Shown: in pieces, positions 32,187 through 41,590 of the stretch | Layout of the letters: the number at the start of each line of letters is the position of its first letter | Position numbering within the stretch: position 1 is the first letter of the stretch | Assembly (NCBI GenBank): GCA_037045685.1 | Contig: JBAOII010000009.1 | Span: 1 to 64,000 of the forward strand | DNA from: Competibacter_A sp037045685 | GTDB taxonomy: Bacteria > Pseudomonadota > Gammaproteobacteria > Competibacterales > Competibacteraceae | Length of the DNA stretch: 64,000 nucleotides | Reading direction: 5' to 3' | Translations under genes and position numbers: made by a program | The notes under the pieces: model-generated | Databases searched by the model: none | Told to the model about the DNA's origin: nothing | What the model saw: only the letters and a program-made list of their open reading frames with translations

Positions 32187-33263
32187 ATGCTCTATCGCGA
32201 GGCCGGCCAGTTCAAGAGCAGCTACGCCGCCGACCAGCAACTGTTTCCCATCCGCCAGGATCGGATCGGGGTCATTCTGTTGCTGGCCGTGGCTTTTCTG
32301 GTGATTCCGCTGGTGGCGGGCGAGTACTGGTTTTCGGCCATTCTCATCCCCTTCCTGATTTTCTCCTTGGCCGCGCTGGGCCTGAACATCCTCACCGGCT
32401 ATGCCGGGCAATTGTCGCTCGGTTCGGCGGCGTTCATGGCGGTGGGCGCTTACGCTGCCTACAACTTCCAGTTGCGGGTTGACGGCATTCCGATTTTGCT
32501 GAGCTTCGCCTGCGCGGGACTGACGGCGGCGGGCGTGGGGATTCTGTTCGGTTTGCCGAGCCTGTGGATCAAGGGGTTTTATCTGGCGGTGGCGACGCTG
32601 GCGGCCCAGTTTTTCATCGTCTGGTGCCTGACCAAATTCCCCTGGTTCTCCAATAACTCCTCCTCCGGGGTGATTTCCGCCCAGAAGGTGGTGATCCTCG
32701 GTCACGCCTTCACCTCGCCGCGCGAGAAGTATTTGCTGGTGTTGACCATCGTCGCGGTCTTGGCGCTGGCGGCCAAGAACATGGTGCGCTCGTCCACCGG
32801 CCGGGCCTGGATGGCGGTGCGCGACATGGACGTGGCCGCCGAAGTGATCGGCATCCGGCTGATGCCGACCAAGCTGCTGGCCTTCGCGGTCAGCTCGTTC
32901 TATTGCGGCGTGGCCGGCGCGCTCTACGCCTTCTGCTATCTGGGCTCGGTCGAGCCGGACGGCTTTTCGCTGGACCTGTCGTTTCGCATCCTGTTCATGA
33001 TCATCATCGGCGGGATGGGGTCGATTTTGGGCTGCTTCCTCGGCGCGGCCTTCATCCTGCTGCTGCCGATCTTTCTCGATATCGCCTTGCCGTGGCTGGC
33101 GGGCGCGCTCGGTCTGCCGTTTTCCAACGCGACGGTCTCGCACATCCAAATTCTGCTGTTCGGGACGCTCATCATGTTCTTCCTGATCGTCGAGCCGCAC
33201 GGCTTGGCCCGCCTGTGGCAAATCGGCAAGGAGAAGCTGCGGCTGTGGCCGTTCCCCCATTAG
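32187..33263 (+). CDS. livM: Branched-chain-type ABC transporter permease LivM
   Basis: A 358-residue permease with about ten hydrophobic segments: FSLAALGLNILTGYAGQLSL (the LivM signature), GSAAFMAVGAYAAYN, STGRAWMAVRDMDVAAEVIG (coupling loop) and IIIGGMGSILGCFLGAAF. GGAG lies 7 bases before the ATG at 32187. It forms the translocation pore with LivH. Confidence 0.94.
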   Translation: MLYREAGQFKSSYAADQQLFPIRQDRIGVILLLAVAFLVIPLVAGEYWFSAILIPFLIFSLAALGLNILTGYAGQLSLGSAAFMAVGAYAAYNFQLRVDGIPILLSFACAGLTAAGVGILFGLPSLWIKGFYLAVATLAAQFFIVWCLTKFPWFSNNSSSGVISAQKVVILGHAFTSPREKYLLVLTIVAVLALAAKNMVRSSTGRAWMAVRDMDVAAEVIGIRLMPTKLLAFAVSSFYCGVAGALYAFCYLGSVEPDGFSLDLSFRILFMIIIGGMGSILGCFLGAAFILLLPIFLDIALPWLAGALGLPFSNATVSHIQILLFGTLIMFFLIVEPHGLARLWQIGKEKLRLWPFPH

Positions 33264-33314
33264 GGGAATTTTTCATATTTTTCAAATAACTAAAGACTTT
33301 GAGGAGATCACGTC

Positions 33315-34634
33315 ATGTTCGCGTATCGCAAGCCCCCGCTGATGGCCGCCGTCTCCCTCGCGCTGCTGGCGCAAGGCGCGCTGGCCGCCGAAGAACAGTT
33401 TTTCCCCATCGTGTCGTATCGCGTCGGCCCCTACGGCGCGAACGGCCAATCGTTTTACGGCGGATTCGTCGATTACCTCAACTACGTCAACCTCAAGGAC
33501 GGCGGCGTCAACGGCGTCAAGATCGTCTGGGAAGAGTGCGAGACGGAGTACAACAACGCCAAGGGCGTGGAATGCTACGAGCGGCTGAAGGCCAAGGCCA
33601 AGGTGTCCACCGGCCCGCTCCACACCATGTCCACCGGCATTTCCTACGCCCTGATCGACAAGGCGACCGAGGACAAGCTGCCGCTGGCGATGATGGGTTA
33701 CGGCCGCACCGACGCGGTGGACGGCTCGGTGTTCCCCTACGCTTTCCCGCTGGTGACGACCTACCAGATGCAGGCGTCGGCCATTCTCAAGTTCATCAAG
33801 GAAAAGGAAAAGGGCAGCCTGGAAGGGAAGAAGATCGTGTTCCTGTATCACGACTCCGCTTACGGCAAGGAGCCCATCGTCGCCTTGCAGGAAGAAGCCA
33901 AGCTGAACAAGTTCGCGCTGACGCTGATCCCGGTGGCGCATCCCGGCAACGAGCAAAGCGCGCAATGGTTGCAGATCCGGCAGGAGAACCCGAATTACGT
34001 GATTTTCTGGGGCTGGGGGGTGATGAATCAGACCGCCCTCAAGGCCGCGCAAAAGGTCGGTTTCGCGCGGGACAAGATGATCGGTTCGTGGTGGGCCGGC
34101 TCCGAGGAAGACACCGTGCCGGCGGGCGACGCCGCCAAGGGCTACATGGCCGCGACCTGGAACGTGGCCGGCAAGGCCGTGCCGCTGATCGCCGACATCG
34201 AAACGGTGGTTTACGGCGCGGGCAAGGGCAACATGCAGGACAAGGCCAAGCTCGGCACCATCCTCTACAACCGGGGCGTTTCCGCCGCCGTGCTGTCGGT
34301 CGAGGCGCTGCGCAAAGCGCAGGAAAAATACGGCAAGGGCAAGCCGGTCAACGGCGAGCAGGTGCGCTGGGCGCTGGAGAATCTGGACATCACCGACGCC
34401 CGTTTGAAGGAAATCGGCGCGACCGACCTGCTGCCGCCGATCAAGACCTCCTGCACCAACCACGAAGGTTCGGGCATGGTGAAAATCCAGCAGTGGGACG
34501 GCGCCAAATGGATGCCGGTCTCGGGCTGGATCGAAGGCGACAAGGCGCTGATTCACCCGCTGTTCAAGGCGTCCGCCCAGCAGTACGCCAAGGAAAAGGG
34601 CATCGCGCCGCGCGATTGCGCGAAAGAATCTTAA
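33315..34634 (+). CDS. livK: Periplasmic substrate-binding protein of the Liv-type transporter
   Basis: A 439-residue precursor with signal peptide MFAYRKPPLMAAVSLALLAQ, cleaved after GALAA. The mature protein is a type I periplasmic-binding fold (Peripla_BP_6): FFPIVSYRVGPYGANGQSFY, TGPLHTMSTGISYALIDKA and VFLYHDSAYGKEPIVALQEE. It is longer than LivJ/LivK (about 345) and resembles the binding proteins found beside aromatic-acid catabolism genes, so branched-chain amino acids may not be the ligand. GAGGAG precedes the start. A stem-loop follows the gene. Confidence 0.9.
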   Translation: MFAYRKPPLMAAVSLALLAQGALAAEEQFFPIVSYRVGPYGANGQSFYGGFVDYLNYVNLKDGGVNGVKIVWEECETEYNNAKGVECYERLKAKAKVSTGPLHTMSTGISYALIDKATEDKLPLAMMGYGRTDAVDGSVFPYAFPLVTTYQMQASAILKFIKEKEKGSLEGKKIVFLYHDSAYGKEPIVALQEEAKLNKFALTLIPVAHPGNEQSAQWLQIRQENPNYVIFWGWGVMNQTALKAAQKVGFARDKMIGSWWAGSEEDTVPAGDAAKGYMAATWNVAGKAVPLIADIETVVYGAGKGNMQDKAKLGTILYNRGVSAAVLSVEALRKAQEKYGKGKPVNGEQVRWALENLDITDARLKEIGATDLLPPIKTSCTNHEGSGMVKIQQWDGAKWMPVSGWIEGDKALIHPLFKASAQQYAKEKGIAPRDCAKES

Positions 34635-34644
34635 CCGTTAAACC

Positions 34645-34667
34645 GGGGCGTTGGCCGCAGACGCCCC
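34645..34667 (+). promoter_or_regulatory. Intercistronic stem-loop after the binding-protein gene
   Basis: A perfect 7-bp stem (GGGGCGT/ACGCCCC) with a 9-base loop lies 10 bases after the livK stop and before livF. There is no T-run, so it is not a classical terminator. Such hairpins commonly protect the 3' end of the abundant binding-protein mRNA and lower expression of the next gene. Confidence 0.5.
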
Positions 34668-34688
34668 GCCTTCATCGAGCCAGCGCCC

Positions 34689-35531
34689 ATGATCCCAGCG
34701 ACCGCAGCCACCGAGGCCGCACCGGCGACCGAACGCTATCTGACCGTCAACAACATCGAGGTCATTTACGACCATGTGATTCTGGTGTTGAAAGGGGTTT
34801 CACTCGACGTGCCCAAGGGCAAGATCGTGGCCTTGCTGGGCGCGAACGGGGCGGGCAAAACCACCACGCTGAAAGCTATCTCCAACCTGTTGCGCGCCGA
34901 GCGCGGCGATGTCACCAAGGGATCGGTGGAGTTCAAGGGCGGCCGGGTGGACCAGCTCAGCCCGAACGAGCTGGTCAAGCGCGGCGTGATTCAGGTCATG
35001 GAAGGCCGGCATTGCTTCGCGCACCTGACCCTGGAGGAAAACCTGCTGACCGGCGCGTACACTCGCTCGATTTCCCGCAGCGCGCTGAAGGAAAGTCTGG
35101 AGAAGGTCTATCACTACTTTCCGCGCCTCAAAACCCGGCGCGGTTCCCAGGCCGGCTACACCTCCGGCGGCGAACAGCAGATGTGCGCCATCGGCCGCGC
35201 GCTGATGGCCAAGCCGGAAATGATCCTGCTCGACGAGCCGTCGATGGGGCTGGCGCCGCAGATCGTCGAAGAAATTTTCGGTATCGTGAAGGATTTGAAC
35301 CAAAAGGAAAACGTCAGCTTCCTGCTGGCCGAGCAGAATACGCTGATGGCGCTGCGCTACGCCGATTTCGGCTACATCCTGGAAAACGGCCGGGTGGTGA
35401 TGGAAGGCGATGCCGAGGGCCTGCGCACCAACGAAGACGTGAAGGAATTTTATTTGGGGCTTTCCTCTTCCGGGCGCAAGTCGTTCAAGGACGTGAAGCA
35501 CTACCGCCGCCGCAAGCGCTGGCTGTCCTGA
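34689..35531 (+). CDS. livF: Branched-chain-type ABC transporter ATPase LivF
   Basis: A 280-residue ABC ATPase: LTVNNIEVIYDHVILVLKGV, Walker A LLGANGAGKTTTLKAISNL, RGVIQVMEGRHCFAHLTLEE, signature TSGGEQQMCAIGRALM and Walker B MILLDEPSMGLAPQIVEEIF. The N-terminal extension (ATAATEAAPATERY) and the charged C-terminal tail (SSSGRKSFKDVKHYRRRKR) exceed the usual 235 residues; such extended LivF proteins recur in this type of cluster. It works with LivG. Confidence 0.93.
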   Translation: MIPATAATEAAPATERYLTVNNIEVIYDHVILVLKGVSLDVPKGKIVALLGANGAGKTTTLKAISNLLRAERGDVTKGSVEFKGGRVDQLSPNELVKRGVIQVMEGRHCFAHLTLEENLLTGAYTRSISRSALKESLEKVYHYFPRLKTRRGSQAGYTSGGEQQMCAIGRALMAKPEMILLDEPSMGLAPQIVEEIFGIVKDLNQKENVSFLLAEQNTLMALRYADFGYILENGRVVMEGDAEGLRTNEDVKEFYLGLSSSGRKSFKDVKHYRRRKRWLS

Positions 35532-35564
35532 TCTCTCGCAAGCCAACCACCAAAGGACATGAGC

Positions 35565-36802
35565 ATGAATAACTATTACGACGCTCTGGAAACCCGCGAT
35601 CCCGAACAGCGCGAACAGGATTTAATGGCGAAATTGGCCCGCCAGTTGGCGCACGCCAAGGAGCGATCACCCTATTACGGTCAGTTGCTGGCCGACCTCG
35701 ATCCGGCCGCCATCACCGACCGCAAAGCGCTCGCCGCGCTGCCGCTGACCCGCAAGCGGGATTTGATCGAGCTGCAAAAACAGCGACCGCCCTTCGGCGG
35801 CTTGAACGCGCTGCCCGCCCGCAACGCCTGGCGGGTTTTTGCCTCGCCGGGGCCGATTTACGAGCTGCAAGGCCAAGAAGGCGATCCGTGGCGGATGGCC
35901 CGCGTGCTGTACGCCGCCGGCTTTCGCGCGGGCGATTTGGCGCATAACTGCTTTTCCTATCACTTCACACCCGGCGCGTATATCTTCGAGGAAGGCGCTC
36001 GCAAGCTGGGTTGCGCGGTGTTCCCCGGCGGCACCGGCAACACCGAGCAACAGATTCAGGCGATGGTCGATCTGCGCCCGGACGGTTATGTCGGCACGCC
36101 GTCCTTCCTCAAGATCATTTTGGACAAAGCCGATGAACTGGGCGCCGATCTTTCCTCGCTGCGCAAGGCCGCCGTGTCCGGTGAAGCGGTGCATCCCGCC
36201 GTGCGCCAGACCTTGCGGGAACGCGGCATGACCATCCGGCAGAGCTACGCCACGGCGGACATCGGCGCCATCGCCTACGAAAGCGAGGCCGAGGATGGTT
36301 TGATCGTCGAGGAAGACGTGTTGCTGGAAATCGTCCGGCCGGGCACCGGCGATCCGGTCGCGGTCGGCGAGGTCGGTGAAATCGTGGTCACCACGTTCAA
36401 TCCGACCTATCCGCTGATTCGTTTCGCCACCGGCGATCTGTCGGCGGTGCTGGCGGGAACCTCGCCCTGTGGCCGCACCAACCAGCGCATCAAGGGCTGG
36501 CTGGGCCGGGCCGACCAAACCACCAAGGTCAAGGGCCTGTTCGTCCATCCCGAACAGATCGCCGCCATCGCCTGCCGTCATCCCGAGCTTCAACGCCTGC
36601 GGCTGGTGGTGGATAATCCCGATGGGCAGGATCGGATGGTGCTGCACTGTGAAACTGCGGCCTCGGAGGCGAGGCGTTGGCACAGTCGGTGATCGCCAGT
36701 ATTCGGGAGTTGACCAAGTTGCGCGGTGAGGTGGTTTTGTGCGCGCCGGACAGTTTGGCGAATGACGGGAAGGTGATTGAGGATCGTAGGACGTATTCTT
36801 GA
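35565..36802 (+). CDS. PaaK-like phenylacetate/aryl-CoA ligase family protein (frameshift near 36670)
   Basis: The AMP-binding PaaK-like fold is shown by YYGQLLADLDPAAITDRKAL, GYVGTPSFLKIILDKADELG, SGEAVHPAVRQTLRERGM, QSYATADIGAIAYESEAEDG and GWLGRADQTTKVKGLFVHP. The main frame ends at 36692, but shifting by one base near 36670 gives ALAQSVIASIRELTKLRGEV and continues to a stop at 36800-36802, the normal C-terminal domain. The ATG at 35565 has AAAGGA 7 bases upstream. The segment equivalent to the PaaK P-loop is replaced by FASPGPIYELQG, a feature of this sub-family. It presumably activates the acid imported by the Liv system. Confidence 0.85.
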
Positions 36803-36819
36803 ATTGACGAGGATTTATA

Positions 36820-36835
36820 GAGGATTCATGTGGAG
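36820..36835 (+). repeat. Left terminal inverted repeat of the ISL3 element
   Basis: GAGGATTCATGTGGAG; pairs with 38116-38131 at 14 of 16 positions. Confidence 0.75.
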
Positions 36836-36924
36836 TCGAACGCGGAAGTGCATCATTTTAGGACGCATAGTTTTTTGACCGGTTATCAAGTTCAGGATAC
36901 CGCACGATGGGAGAGTAAAATCCA

Positions 36925-38115
36925 ATGACGGAAGCTGAATTGTTTGAGCAGATTTTAGGGATTAAAGAAATTCGAGTTGATCGAGTTGATTGGCAAGAAC
37001 AAGCGCTCCATATTTATTGCAGTTCTATTTTTGAAGAAACGCTCTGTCCGCACTGTTTGAAGAAGAGACAGGTTGTGCATCAGACCTACGAGCGACAAAT
37101 TCGCGATTTGCCGATCACCGGAAAAGAAGTATATTTGCATTTAAGTCAGCGGCAGTTTTATTGTCCGGACTGTGATCGTCGTTTCAATGAGCGTTTCAAT
37201 TTTGTTGCGCCCCAGCGCGCGATGACTTGTCGTTACGAGCGCTACGTGTACGAATGCTGCAAAGCCAGCACGATCCAAAAGGTCAGCGCTCAAGAAAATT
37301 TGGTTTGGTCAACCGTTAACGATATTTGCCAACGGGGTGCGCGGCAAGAACTGCAAGAGCGCCCGCTTTCGAAAGTGAAAGCCGTGGGCATGGACGAGCT
37401 TGCGATCAAAAAAGGACATCGCGACTATGTCACGGTGATCGTCGATTTAGAACGTATTGAAATCGTTGATATTTTAGAATATCGCGAGCAAGCGAAATTG
37501 ATTGGGTATTTCAAAAACAAGGGGACGGAGTGGTGCGAAGGGATCGACGTGTTCTGCTCGGACATGTGGCCGGGTTTTATCAATACCGCCCGGGCGGTAT
37601 TTCCTCGTGCAACCGTGGTCGTTGATCGGTTTCATTTTTTTGGATACCTCAACAAAGCGGTGGACGGTCAACGGAAAAGTTTGCGCCGCCAATTTAAAGA
37701 CCGCGAAGAACTCAAGCGCCTCAAGTGGGCCTTGCTGAAGAATGCCGAAAACTTGACCCCCGATCAGACAACGAAACGCGACCGGGCCTTTCTACTGTTT
37801 CCAGAATTGAAGTTGATTTACGATCACAAGGAGATGTTTCGTGCGATTTTCAATCGGAATCTGACGCGAAAGCAAGGCGAAATCGAGTTAAAAAAATGGA
37901 TGGAAGCGGCCAGAGAAATGAATAACAAATATCTGAATACCTTTTTATACATGCTGAATGATTGGAAAGAATACGTCTTAAACTACTTCGCGCATCGGGT
38001 GACCACGAGCGTCATTGAAGGTATTAACAATTCGATCAAGACAGTGAAACGCATGGGTTACGGATTTCGGAATTTTGTCAATTTTAAGCAACGGGTCCTG
38101 ATCAGCTTCGCTTAA
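36925..38115 (+). CDS. ISL3-family transposase
   Basis: A 396-residue transposase. The N-terminal zinc-binding part has CPHC and CPDC pairs (LCPHCLKKRQVV, FYCPDCDRRFNERF), then an HTH region. The DDE core follows: first Asp in KAVGMDELAIKKGHRDYVTV, second Asp in FCSDMWPGFI followed by VVVDRFHFFGYLNKAVD, and the Glu in TTSVIEGINNSIKTVKRMGY. Length and motifs are normal for ISL3, so it is probably functional. Base composition is lower in GC than the chromosome around it. Confidence 0.95.
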   Translation: MTEAELFEQILGIKEIRVDRVDWQEQALHIYCSSIFEETLCPHCLKKRQVVHQTYERQIRDLPITGKEVYLHLSQRQFYCPDCDRRFNERFNFVAPQRAMTCRYERYVYECCKASTIQKVSAQENLVWSTVNDICQRGARQELQERPLSKVKAVGMDELAIKKGHRDYVTVIVDLERIEIVDILEYREQAKLIGYFKNKGTEWCEGIDVFCSDMWPGFINTARAVFPRATVVVDRFHFFGYLNKAVDGQRKSLRRQFKDREELKRLKWALLKNAENLTPDQTTKRDRAFLLFPELKLIYDHKEMFRAIFNRNLTRKQGEIELKKWMEAAREMNNKYLNTFLYMLNDWKEYVLNYFAHRVTTSVIEGINNSIKTVKRMGYGFRNFVNFKQRVLISFA

Positions 38116-38131
38116 CTCCACAACAATCCTC
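38116..38131 (-). repeat. Right terminal inverted repeat of the ISL3 element
   Basis: It begins at the base after the transposase stop codon and pairs with 36820-36835 (14/16). Confidence 0.75.
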
Positions 38132-38957
38132 GAAGAACTATTAGGAAGCAATACTCTATCCGCTTGCAGCCAGTAAAATACTCAGGCATTGTGAAATATT
38201 TGCTCCATTTGCAGAAATGAATGCAAGAAATTGATCGAACTATTTTCTAATGAAATCATTGCAAACGCAGACTCGGACAATTACAAGGTATTTACATACC
38301 GAAGTTACAATAGGTGAGAAGACAGTTAGTTAAAAAGAACTCAGATAATAGCCTATAGATCTTCATTATCAACTTAGCATATTAGCGGCCATCATTTCTG
38401 CATTTCGAACTCAATAATTTTGAATACAACGAAGCTGTTCAAGAAGATGCCAGTTTCTGAATACAGGCTTGACCTACAAAGCTCCCTAAGACAAAAAGTT
38501 CGATAAACAGAGAGATGAGTTTGCAAAGAAATTTGGCTCTAGTTTAAATGCTATATCTTGATGTACTGAATATTATAATAATCTATCTACTTCTAAAGGA
38601 AGCTGAAGAAAATATGGAAATAAAATATTTCAAGAGCTAAAGTCAAAAAAAATTCCGAGTTAATTAGATTAACGATTAATATCTGAGTTAATGTCACAAA
38701 GCCAATTAGAGTAAATTCGATGATTTCTCGTAGAAAGCATTATACGGTCAAGTAGACAAATTAATTAAAAACGCTGGAAGCACTATCAGCAGGAAGTGTA
38801 CTGTTAAGATCATCGACTAACTTTAGAGCAGCTCCGGATTGTCGAATGGATGTATACCACAGAAGCTTGCAAATGGATTAGATAGCTTTATAAGATAATC
38901 TACTAGTTTTAATAAACTTGAAAACCAACCATAAGTCGCTCAGAATAAGCGAGCAAA
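38132..38957. other. AT-rich stretch without genes
   Basis: About 825 bases of AT-rich sequence (roughly one third GC) with stops in every frame and no open frame of any length. No tRNA, repeat array or recognisable protein relic was found. It separates the insertion sequence from the CaiB gene. It may be decayed foreign DNA brought in with, or flanking, the insertion sequence. Confidence 0.6.
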
Positions 38958-40099
38958 ATGGGACCACTACACGGCATTAAAATCGTCGAATTCGCCGGAT
39001 TAGGGCCGGTGCCTTTTTCCGGTATGGTCTTTTCCGACCTGGGGGCGGAGGTGGTGCAAATCAACCGTCCGGCCAGCGCCCCGGAACTGAATCTCTTTGC
39101 CGCACACAAGAACATCCCCAACCGGGGCCGGCGCATGATCGGGCTGGACATCAAAGCCCCGGACGGTCGGGAAACCGCCTTGCAACTGGTCGAGCGGGCC
39201 GACGTGCTGATCGAAGGCTTTCGGCCCGGCGTCATGGAGCGGCTGGGTTTGGGGCCGGAGGTCTGCCACGCGCGCAATCCGCGACTGGTCTATGGCCGCA
39301 TGACCGGCTGGGGCCAGACCGGGCCGCTGGCGCAGACCGCCGGGCACGACATCAACTATCTGGCGATCTCCGGCGCGCTGCACGCCATCGGGCGGGCCGA
39401 CGGCGGGCCGACGCCGCCGCTCAATCTGATCGCCGATTACGGCGGCGGGGCCATGCTGCTGGCCGTCGGCATTCTGGCCGCGCTGCTCGAAGCGCGGACC
39501 TCCGGCCAAGGTCAAGTGGTGGACGCGGCCATGACCGACGGTTCCGCCCTGCTGATGGCGGCCATCTACAGCCTGAAAGCGATGGGCCAATGGCGTCGAT
39601 CGAGCGGGAGAGCAACTTTCTCGACGGCGGCGCGCATTTTTACGACACCTACCCATGCGCCGACGGCAAATGGTTGGCGGTCGGCCCCATCGAACCGCAT
39701 TTCTATCAAATTTTGCTTCAAGGTTGCGGCATCGAAGATCCCGATCCCCGCCAACAGTGGCGCGCGAAATCCTGGCCGGCCATGAAAGAGCGATTGCGGG
39801 CGGCGTTTCGGACCAAAACGCGGGACGAATGGTGCGCCATCTTCGAGAGTGGCGACGCCTGCGTGACGCCGGTGCTGAGCCTGGAAGAAGCGCCCGACCA
39901 CCCGCACAACCGCGCCCGGCAAACCTTCGTCGAACATGACGGCCTGGTGCAACCGGCTCCCGCCCCGCGTTTCAGCCGCACGCCGGCGGAAATTCAAAGC
40001 GCCCCGGCGTCGCCGGTCAAAGCCGGCGAGGAATGGCTGGCGGACTGGGGGTTTTCCGCCGAGGAGATTGGCCGCTTCAAGGCGACCGGCGCGATTTGA
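38958..40099 (+). CDS. CaiB/BaiF family CoA-transferase, racemase-like (frameshift near 39590)
   Basis: Repaired, this is a protein of about 380 residues of the class III CoA-transferase family, closest in pattern to alpha-methylacyl-CoA racemase: LHGIKIVEFAGLGPVPFSGM, DLGAEVVQINRP, VLIEGFRPGVMERLGLGP, GRMTGWGQTGPLAQTAGHDI (catalytic Asp), then after a one-base shift near 39590 SNFLDGGAHFYDTYPCADGK and the C-terminal TRDEWCAIFESGDACVTPVL. It interconverts methyl-branched acyl-CoA epimers or transfers CoA. It opens the second CoA-catabolism cluster. No strong ribosome site is seen before the ATG. Confidence 0.88.
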
Positions 40100-40141
40100 G
40101 CGACGCGCCCTGTCCCACATGCCACCAGAGAAAACCCCGCA

Positions 40142-40576
40142 ATGCAGTTCAAACCCGCCAACCCCGACTTCGCTGCGGTAGTGCGCGGCAGTTTCGCCAC
40201 CCAAGGCTTGATGCAGTTGATCGGCGCGACCCTGGAGCGGGTCGAGCCGGGCGCGGTTGATATCGCGCTGCCCTACCGCGACGATCTCACCCAGCAACAC
40301 GCTTTCCTGCACGGGGCGGTCACGACCGCCATCGCCGATAGCGCGGCGGGCTACGCGGCTCTTTCACTGATGCCGGCCGGCAGCGAAGTCCTCAGCATCG
40401 AATTCAAAATCAACCTGTTGCGACCCGCCACCGGCGCGCGGTTCGTCGCCGAAGGGCGCGTCGTCAAGTCCGGCAAGACCATCACCGTATCGCGCGCTGA
40501 TGTGTTCGCCGATAACGATGCTAAACCTATCCACATCGCCACGCTGCTCGCCACCATGATCTCGCAAGGGGGATAA
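40142..40576 (+). CDS. PaaI-family hotdog thioesterase
   Basis: A 144-residue hotdog-fold protein: LPYRDDLTQQHAFLHGAVTT (HGG-like catalytic loop), IADSAAGYAALSLMP, LSIEFKINLLRPATG and VVKSGKTITVSRADVF. PaaI-type enzymes hydrolyse acyl- or aryl-CoA that stalls a pathway. It lies 42 bases after the CaiB-like gene on the same strand and so belongs to the same transcript. Confidence 0.9.
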   Translation: MQFKPANPDFAAVVRGSFATQGLMQLIGATLERVEPGAVDIALPYRDDLTQQHAFLHGAVTTAIADSAAGYAALSLMPAGSEVLSIEFKINLLRPATGARFVAEGRVVKSGKTITVSRADVFADNDAKPIHIATLLATMISQGG

Positions 40577-40590
40577 GCTCGCCAGGCGCC

Positions 40591-41529
40591 ATGAGAGACC
40601 CCGCCATGCCCACCATTGAAATTCTGGACGATCTGTTTTTTATCGAGCGGGGCTATCTCAATTGCAACCATTTCGTTTATCGCTCGCCGGCGCCGGTGCT
40701 GATCGATTCCGGTTATGTCGGCGATTTCGCGGAAACGGAACAGCACATCCGGCAAACCGGCGTTAAACTGGCCGATGTCGCTCAAATTATCGGCACCCAC
40801 ACCCATTGCGACCACATCGGCGGCAATCACCGCATCCAGCAGCAATCCGGCTGCGACATCGCGCTCCATAAAATCGGCAAGCATTTCATCGATACGCGGG
40901 ACGATTGGGCGACGACGTGGAAATATTACGACCATCGGGCGGAGTTTTTTCGCTGCACGCAAAGCCTTGAGGATGGCGACACGATTCAGGTTGGTCCGCA
41001 CTCCTTTCGGGTGATTTATACGCCAGGACACGCCGCTGACGGGATTGTGCTGTACCACGCCGAGCAGAAGATGCTCATTGCATCCGACACGCTGTGGGGC
41101 AAAGATATGTCGGTCATGACGCTGCGCCTGGAAGGCAGCACGGCTCTGTTTCAGCGGTTGGATGCGTTGCGCCGGATCGAAAAGCTGGACGTCGAGGCCG
41201 TTTATCCCGGCCACGGCAAACCGTTCGGCGATTTTCGGGCGGCGGTGGCGAAAACCAGAGAACGGATCGAGCGCTTCCTGATCGACCGGAAATGGGTCGG
41301 CGACGATGTGCTGAGAAAATTATTGATCTTTCTGCTGCTGATGAAAAAGCAAATCGGCGAAAAAGAGCTATTTCCTTATCTGATGAGCACTCATTGGTTC
41401 AAGGAAACGGTGGATTTTTATTTCGATGGCGATTACGAAATCAAATACCAGGATATGATGCGTTCCTTTTTGACCAAGGGCATCGTCAAGCAGAATGATG
41501 ACGGTTTTTATACGATCATCAAACCCTGA
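40591..41529 (+). CDS. Metallo-beta-lactamase fold hydrolase
   Basis: The protein has 312 residues, or 307 if it starts at ATG 40606 (MPTIEILDD), which has GAGAG upstream. Metal ligands: IIGTHTHCDHIGGNH, YTPGHAADGIVLY, LIASDTLWGKD and VYPGHGKPFGD. After the MBL core (about 1-215) comes a helical C-terminal domain (RERIERFLIDRKWVGDDVLR) like that in LACTB2- and glyoxalase II-like proteins. Likely a thioester or ester hydrolase in the surrounding CoA pathway; the substrate is unknown. Confidence 0.88.
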   Translation: MRDPAMPTIEILDDLFFIERGYLNCNHFVYRSPAPVLIDSGYVGDFAETEQHIRQTGVKLADVAQIIGTHTHCDHIGGNHRIQQQSGCDIALHKIGKHFIDTRDDWATTWKYYDHRAEFFRCTQSLEDGDTIQVGPHSFRVIYTPGHAADGIVLYHAEQKMLIASDTLWGKDMSVMTLRLEGSTALFQRLDALRRIEKLDVEAVYPGHGKPFGDFRAAVAKTRERIERFLIDRKWVGDDVLRKLLIFLLLMKKQIGEKELFPYLMSTHWFKETVDFYFDGDYEIKYQDMMRSFLTKGIVKQNDDGFYTIIKP

Positions 41530-41590
41530 TTCTGTCACCCAACTCGCAAAAAACTCTGCATAAACGATAAAAGCCAACCGAGGAGACTTT

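Larger units (their letters stand above)
36820..38131 (+). mobile_element. ISL3-family insertion sequence
   Basis: A 1312-bp element bounded by 16-bp inverted repeats that match at 14 positions (GAGGATTCATGTGGAG at 36820-36835 and its partner, read on the other strand as GAGGATTGTTGTGGAG, at 38116-38131). It holds one transposase gene whose stop codon abuts the right repeat. I see no 8-bp target duplication (GATTTATA left, GAAGAACT right), so flanking DNA may have rearranged after insertion. It lies just past the PaaK-like gene. Confidence 0.85.
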
